A stretch of 64,000 bases of DNA from Reticulitermes speratus (lineage: Eukaryota; Arthropoda; Insecta; Blattodea; Rhinotermitidae): assembly GCA_021186555.1 (NCBI GenBank), contig JAJKFL010000007.1:27082677-27146676 (forward strand), written 5' to 3'. Shown here in pieces: positions 59,675 to 64,000 of the stretch. Each line of letters opens with the position of its first letter. The first letter of the stretch is position 1. The notes beneath the pieces were generated by a model. That model saw only the letters and a program-made list of their open reading frames with translations. It made no database searches and had not been told where the DNA came from. A program made the position numbers and the translations under genes.

Positions 59675-59759
59675 TGTACAGGGTATACACAAAAGAGTGG
59701 TGCGGTTTCCCTTTATTCACCATTGAAATCGCACCATTCTTTTGTGTATGCTCTGTATT
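59675..59759. repeat. Near-perfect 35-bp hairpin
   Basis: Left arm 59,675-59,709 ('acagggtatacacaaaagag', 'tggtgcggtttc') and right arm 59,724-59,759 ('gaaatcgcaccattcttttg', 'tgtatgctctgta') pair with few mismatches around a 14-bp loop. A tiny MITE or a precursor-like RNA hairpin. Confidence 0.7.
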
Positions 59760-60213
59760 ACGTTGCTATATCATGCTGTAGACATGCGAATATCTATGTT
59801 AGTTTCGGTCCATATCGGATTATGTCCATGTCTGGATGGTTGGTATATTCTGCACTGTGCTGGGTCTGTCTCGGTATGTACAGTCACAAATAGCGCATGC
59901 GCACAGCTGTCTCTCCTTAATTTTCCTGCCGTGCTTTCTTCCTGGGAATCTATTTACCAGATTTAAGCTCATAATATATGGGGGACTGCAGACCTTATTC
60001 AAAGTTTATGAAACCCTAACTTAATTTCCAGTTTACCTATTCATGTTCTAATATATCCGCACTGTAACATTATTCACAATTCGAAGCACACTTACATCCT
60101 GTGTCTGTGGCTTCATATCTGAGCATCCTGAGGTAGTACGAAGTTGGCATGTAACAAATGTGCTACCGTCTATTGTCATCCTGTGCAACAATGAATAATA
60201 GTACAAAACACAC

Positions 60214-60655
60214 ACTAACTAACTAAAAACTAACTCCATGGAGCAGAGTCCTTCTTGAGAAGCTAACAGGTCGTCAGCTAGTCAAGAAATTCCCCGCATT
60301 TTATGGAACCCGAAGGTTCATCACCGCACTCAAAAGAGCCCGCCACCTGTCCCTATCCTGAGCCATATCAAACCAGTCCATGCCCCCCCATCCCACTTCT
60401 TGAAGATCCATTTTAATATTATCCTCCCATCTACGCCTGGGTCTTCCAAGTGGTCTCCTTCCCTCAGGTCTCCCCACCAAAACCCTGTATGCACCTCTCC
60501 CCTCACCCATACTGCTACATGCCCCGCCCACCTCATTCTTCTCGATTGTATCACCTGAACAATATGTGGTGATGAATACAGATCATTAAGCTCTCGTTAT
60601 GCAGTCTTCTCCACTCCCCTGTTACCTCGTCTCTCTTAGGCCCAAAACACACACA
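60214..60655 (-). mobile_element. LINE family L 3' end
   Basis: Minus strand translation includes [20 protein letters not shown] and, in the next frame, [40 protein letters not shown] and [12 protein letters not shown]. The 3' end is CCATGGAGTTAGTTTTTAGT with a short TTAG tail. Few breaks. Confidence 0.9.
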
Positions 60656-62087
60656 ACCAACATTATATTGTTCATACCGTGCATTTTCATTTGATTACAC
60701 TTTTCTCAAACCAACAAAATGAATACTTCTGATACGCAGGTATGTACAGTGTTGCCATTTACAACCATCATTCTGCCTTAGCAGTTCCTTGTATGTATAT
60801 ACAAAATTTTATATGTAAATGTAATAGAAGATTAGACCAATGTTTGTTACACTTTTCTTGCAAATATTTTCCCTTTCTTTGTGCAGTTAATCTTTTAAAG
60901 CTCAGTGGTCACTTTATGGAATACCAGATTGTAACATTTAAGGAGTCTACGTTCTGTCTACGCAGTCTATTTATGTGTTTTTTTTGTGTGGATTTCAGAA
61001 CAAACAGCGATTTGACCTTGATTTGTTTTTACAACGGAGATGGAGTGTGTTTACTGCGCGGTACGAACTTTAAGTAAAATAGATTACCTTTCGTCTTAAG
61101 AGGTTAATAATCTCTTATTTGTAGAATTTGTTGTAAGAGTTAAAACCGGCTAAATAATACAGTTGTTAAAAATGTATTGTCAGTGTTAAAATGTCTTCTT
61201 GTGTTTCTATTTTCAGAGCATGTTTTGAGGTAGTAGTGTTCTTATTCTTATAGCTTTCAGTGGTCAGCGCCTAAGCTTGAGGAAAGTAGTTAAATACACA
61301 GATAGGATCAATTAGTTTATTTGCAAGACAAGGGAAAATAACATATTGTAAAACATTAAGAGATTGTAGGTGATTATTTATTCGAAACTTGTAGTTCTCG
61401 TTTTATGTTATAGTAATTAATTTTATAACGTAAGCTCTAATTGTTGCTGTAATAATATTACTAATTGTTGTGGGGGACAGATCTACATTGTTTAATTACA
61501 TACATACATATATAAATATATACATTCCATGGATCCATAATTTTGTCACAAGACAAGAGGATGTGGAATAAGTCATAACATAAGAAATCATAAAAAAATG
61601 TACATTTCAAAATGCTTTAAACATTCTATGTGCAGTCTTAGATGTAGTACGAGTATTATAGGTTAACAGTACTCATCAGAAATTCATCTACAGAGTAAAA
61701 GGAGTGTGCATTTAAGTATCTTCTTAGTGCTGTTTTTCCGAAGATTTCCGAAGATACTCGAAGGATTTTGATTGAATTCGGTAATGAGGGTCTATATTAA
61801 TTTAGTTTTTCGATTTTGATTTTCGTGTGTACGGACATATTCTCTTACTCAAAATGAAAGGAAAATAGAAAGGCACGTAATTTCCTAAAAGCCGCCAGAG
61901 GTTCAGAGGAGCATACCGTCTCCTTTTCTTTAGGTTAGAAAATACATTGAAGAAGAAGGCATTGTATTCTACAAAAAGTTGGTAACCAACTACCAAACTA
62001 CACGGCGCCACACAGCGAATCGTTTAACTATGAATTGTTATGGTTTTGATGTGATTTGAGATTTTCACGGAGGTGTTGATAAAATTC
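60656..62087. other. Unexplained AT-rich sequence
   Basis: Short 'tacatacata' microsatellite near 61,497-61,520. No gene or family recognised. Confidence 0.3.
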
Positions 62088-62290
62088 AAGTCCTCTGGTA
62101 TATGACACAGTGTGGATTTGTCAATAGTCAACAACTTTTCGAATGAAATAGCTACCTCCACGTTAAAGTTTACCCAATATAAATAGTCTCGGACTACACT
62201 GAAGATGGAGGCAGCAAACTTGTCCGAAACTCCGTTAACTGTTTACCATTCCACGCGGAATCACATCCAGAAGATCTGCTAATCATCCTA
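62088..62290 (+). repeat. Dispersed repeat with ribozyme-like core
   Basis: Related to 50,690-50,835 ('ggtatatgacacagtgtgga'). Core at 62,199-62,230: CTGAAGA, T, GGA...TCC hairpin, GAAAC without a clear palindrome. Confidence 0.5.
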
Positions 62291-63327
62291 GTCTTTCAGT
62301 GGAAAACACATGGCCTGTGCAGTTGATACAGTGTCTTTAAATAACGCACTATGTAGGGTTTCAGTTTAGAGGAATTGTGTGCAACAGCTCGCAGCTTTTC
62401 TTTTGAGCTCGCGTGAATGTCATGAAATTATAGTGTCTATTTTGTGCAGAAAAACGTTTTTGGACACGCAAATTACGTGCTGTAGAATCCGCCCACGTCA
62501 GGTACCGGCAGTGTAGAATGAGAACCTGTGTACTGCGGGTTATATATCTGACAAAGAGTAGGGGTGCTTGATGTGTGGTCTAACCGTTAAGGCCTTCTCT
62601 CTACACCACTCTGCTGGGAAGGAACAAACTCAGGAAGAGGGGGAAAAAAGACCAAAGCAAGAACAAAAGAAAAGGAAAAACGGCGGAAGATGACTTTGTC
62701 TTGAACGTGTGTCCTCTCTTAGTTCTTGAGATGGCAGGAATGTGTGCAGTTTACGTCTTATATTGTTCTGTCTGTTCTGTCTTTTATTGTTCTGTCTGGT
62801 GAAGGCGGTGTACCTTACTCTCATTACTACTCTCCTTTATTTACTTAATTCTCTCTTTGTGTGCACACTCTCCTGCATATCTAAGTATCAGACTAGGCAG
62901 ATAAGCGTTAGATCAGAATTATAAAATATACTCATCACATTTTAAAGTATTTAAGCTTCCCATTGCATCCAGTAACTAGGAATTTCCTCCATTTTGTCTT
63001 TGTAGTTGTTATTAGGTTCTTATAATGAAGTGTAAGGTTTTGTACAAATAATTTCAGGCTTCGCCGTGGTGTAAATGGCGTCTTGGTTCTTCTGACATGT
63101 TAATCCCTTTGCACGAAACTTCGCCCCAATTCTCTAAGATGTTTCACTGTCAGGGAATTTTCATCCAAAGTATCTTCGATATTTTCTCCTCGACTTAACA
63201 CCCTAGAAAATGATCCTATACAAATCCTATTTATTTAGCGATCTATATCATGTTACATCATAACATAGTGCAATCATATTACATGCATAGATGCAACCAC
63301 TGTTCTAAGGAGGACCCTTCATTTTTC

Positions 63328-63358
<31 letters not shown>

Positions 63359-63540
63359 TGGAATTTATGATTAGTTTAGCGGAAGGAAGAAGTCTCCTGC
63401 AAACCACAAAATTTCAAAGCTGTCGTTGTCGTGACAAACTGGAAACATCCTGTCATGATCACATTTGAACAATACATTGTAGTATTTATTGCAATAAATA
63501 CAGCATAATACACAATATAGTAAAAAAATACAGTATTAAA
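62291..63540. other. Unexplained; GA microsatellite
   Basis: GA repeat at 63,328-63,358. Nothing else recognised. Confidence 0.35.
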
Positions 63541-63547
63541 AATTTGT

Positions 63548-63785
63548 CCATGTTTCGGCCAATCCACGCCATCCTCAGGCGAAAAATCTATAAATCTTGG
63601 AAGGTACAGAAGATTTTATATTCCTATTAATTATTGTAATTCCTTGTTTTAAAATATTTAGGGAAATAAGTTATTTAATAAACACTTCATTTACGGTATA
63701 ATATCAAAATAACTGCACTCTCAAACACCTGTTCGTATACATATCTACAACCGCTGAGGATTCACTGGATTGGCCGAAACATGTA
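63548..63785. repeat. Pair of inverted ribozyme-like motifs
   Basis: 63,548-63,578 on the minus strand (CTGAGGA, T, GGC...GCC hairpin, GAAACATGG) and 63,754-63,785 on the plus strand (CTGAGGA, T, TCAC...GGCC, GAAACATGTA). Both share GATTGGCCGAAACATG. The arms outside the motifs pair poorly, so the foldback is older or composite. Confidence 0.6.
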
Positions 63786-64000
63786 GCGATAAATTTTAAT
63801 AGTGTCTTACCGCATTTCTACAATCTTGTCGGCTGTGGTGGTTTTATTGTGATAGATATTTAAAAATTTACACGGACAAAATATACTATACAGTTACGAA
63901 CGCTGTATTCTGTAACTGTTTCGGCCAGAACGCTTTCTGTCACCGCCAACATCAAACTAATTAAACAAGGTAGTTACAATTATGCGCCACATATTTTAAC
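63786..64000. other. Window edge, unexplained
   Basis: 'actgtttcggccagaacgct' near 63,916 is another GAAACAG-like trace on the minus strand; no box seen. Confidence 0.3.

Larger units (their letters stand above)
57311..60213. other. Mostly unexplained AT-rich DNA
   Basis: Holds three short structured elements given separately or below: ribozyme-like motifs at 58,417-58,447 (minus, degenerate: TTGATAA box, GAAACACG) and 59,343-59,375, and a hairpin at 59,675-59,759. No gene is supported. Confidence 0.35.

Overview
The window looks like repeat-dense nuclear DNA from a large insect genome. The tRNA-derived SINEs, the LINE tails and the one recognisable host exon fit Blattodea (cockroach or termite) best. 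That placement is inference from the style of the repeats; no species marker is present. Gene content is minimal. The only host coding sequence I can support is one exon near 26.2-27.8 kb. It ends in the start of a family C GPCR ligand-binding domain, most like insect GABA-B receptor subunit 2, followed by a clean GT splice donor. Its 5' part is a signal-like hydrophobic stretch and a long Ser/Thr-rich segment that changes reading frame at least five times. Either the consensus sequence carries indels or the copy is decayed.

Layout. 0-9 kb: SINE and LINE fragments, a 37-bp tandem repeat (3.1-3.3 kb), a 34-bp array (3.8-5.0 kb) and an ancient, diverged tandem block (5.3-5.6 kb). 9.2-12.5 kb: a large 51-bp minisatellite whose middle third is badly corrupted, probably by consensus errors. 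13-22 kb: a 600-bp foldback with an internal 29-bp minisatellite, and several LINE 3' ends with TTAG tails, one with an exact target-site duplication. 22.2-23.9 kb: a 26-bp array with higher-order structure. 26.2-27.8 kb: the receptor exon, then (28.1-28.6 kb) a long foldback in the putative intron. 29-40 kb: clustered SINEs, two related foldbacks of about 200 bp and a decayed helix-turn-helix transposon gene. 41.4-42.2 kb: a 37-bp array, followed by the best preserved LINE coding fragment (42.4-43.1 kb). 44-64 kb: more SINEs, hAT-like nonautonomous elements (one with 8-bp TSDs and a nested SINE), LINE fragments and sparse unexplained AT-rich DNA.

The most interesting signal is a short motif that recurs on both strands in at least eleven places, mostly in the arms of otherwise unrelated foldbacks: CTGANGA-like box, short hairpin, GAAAC, then a palindrome ACATGT or ACGT. 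It has the layout of the minimal type I hammerhead ribozymes known from Penelope-like elements and retrozymes. The best copy (48,131-48,171) also has a 4-bp stem I. An extra nucleotide after the CTGANGA box is a real concern, so the motif is reported as a candidate only.

I recognised no retrovirus-like or other virus-like element, no CRISPR array and no independent tRNA or rRNA gene.
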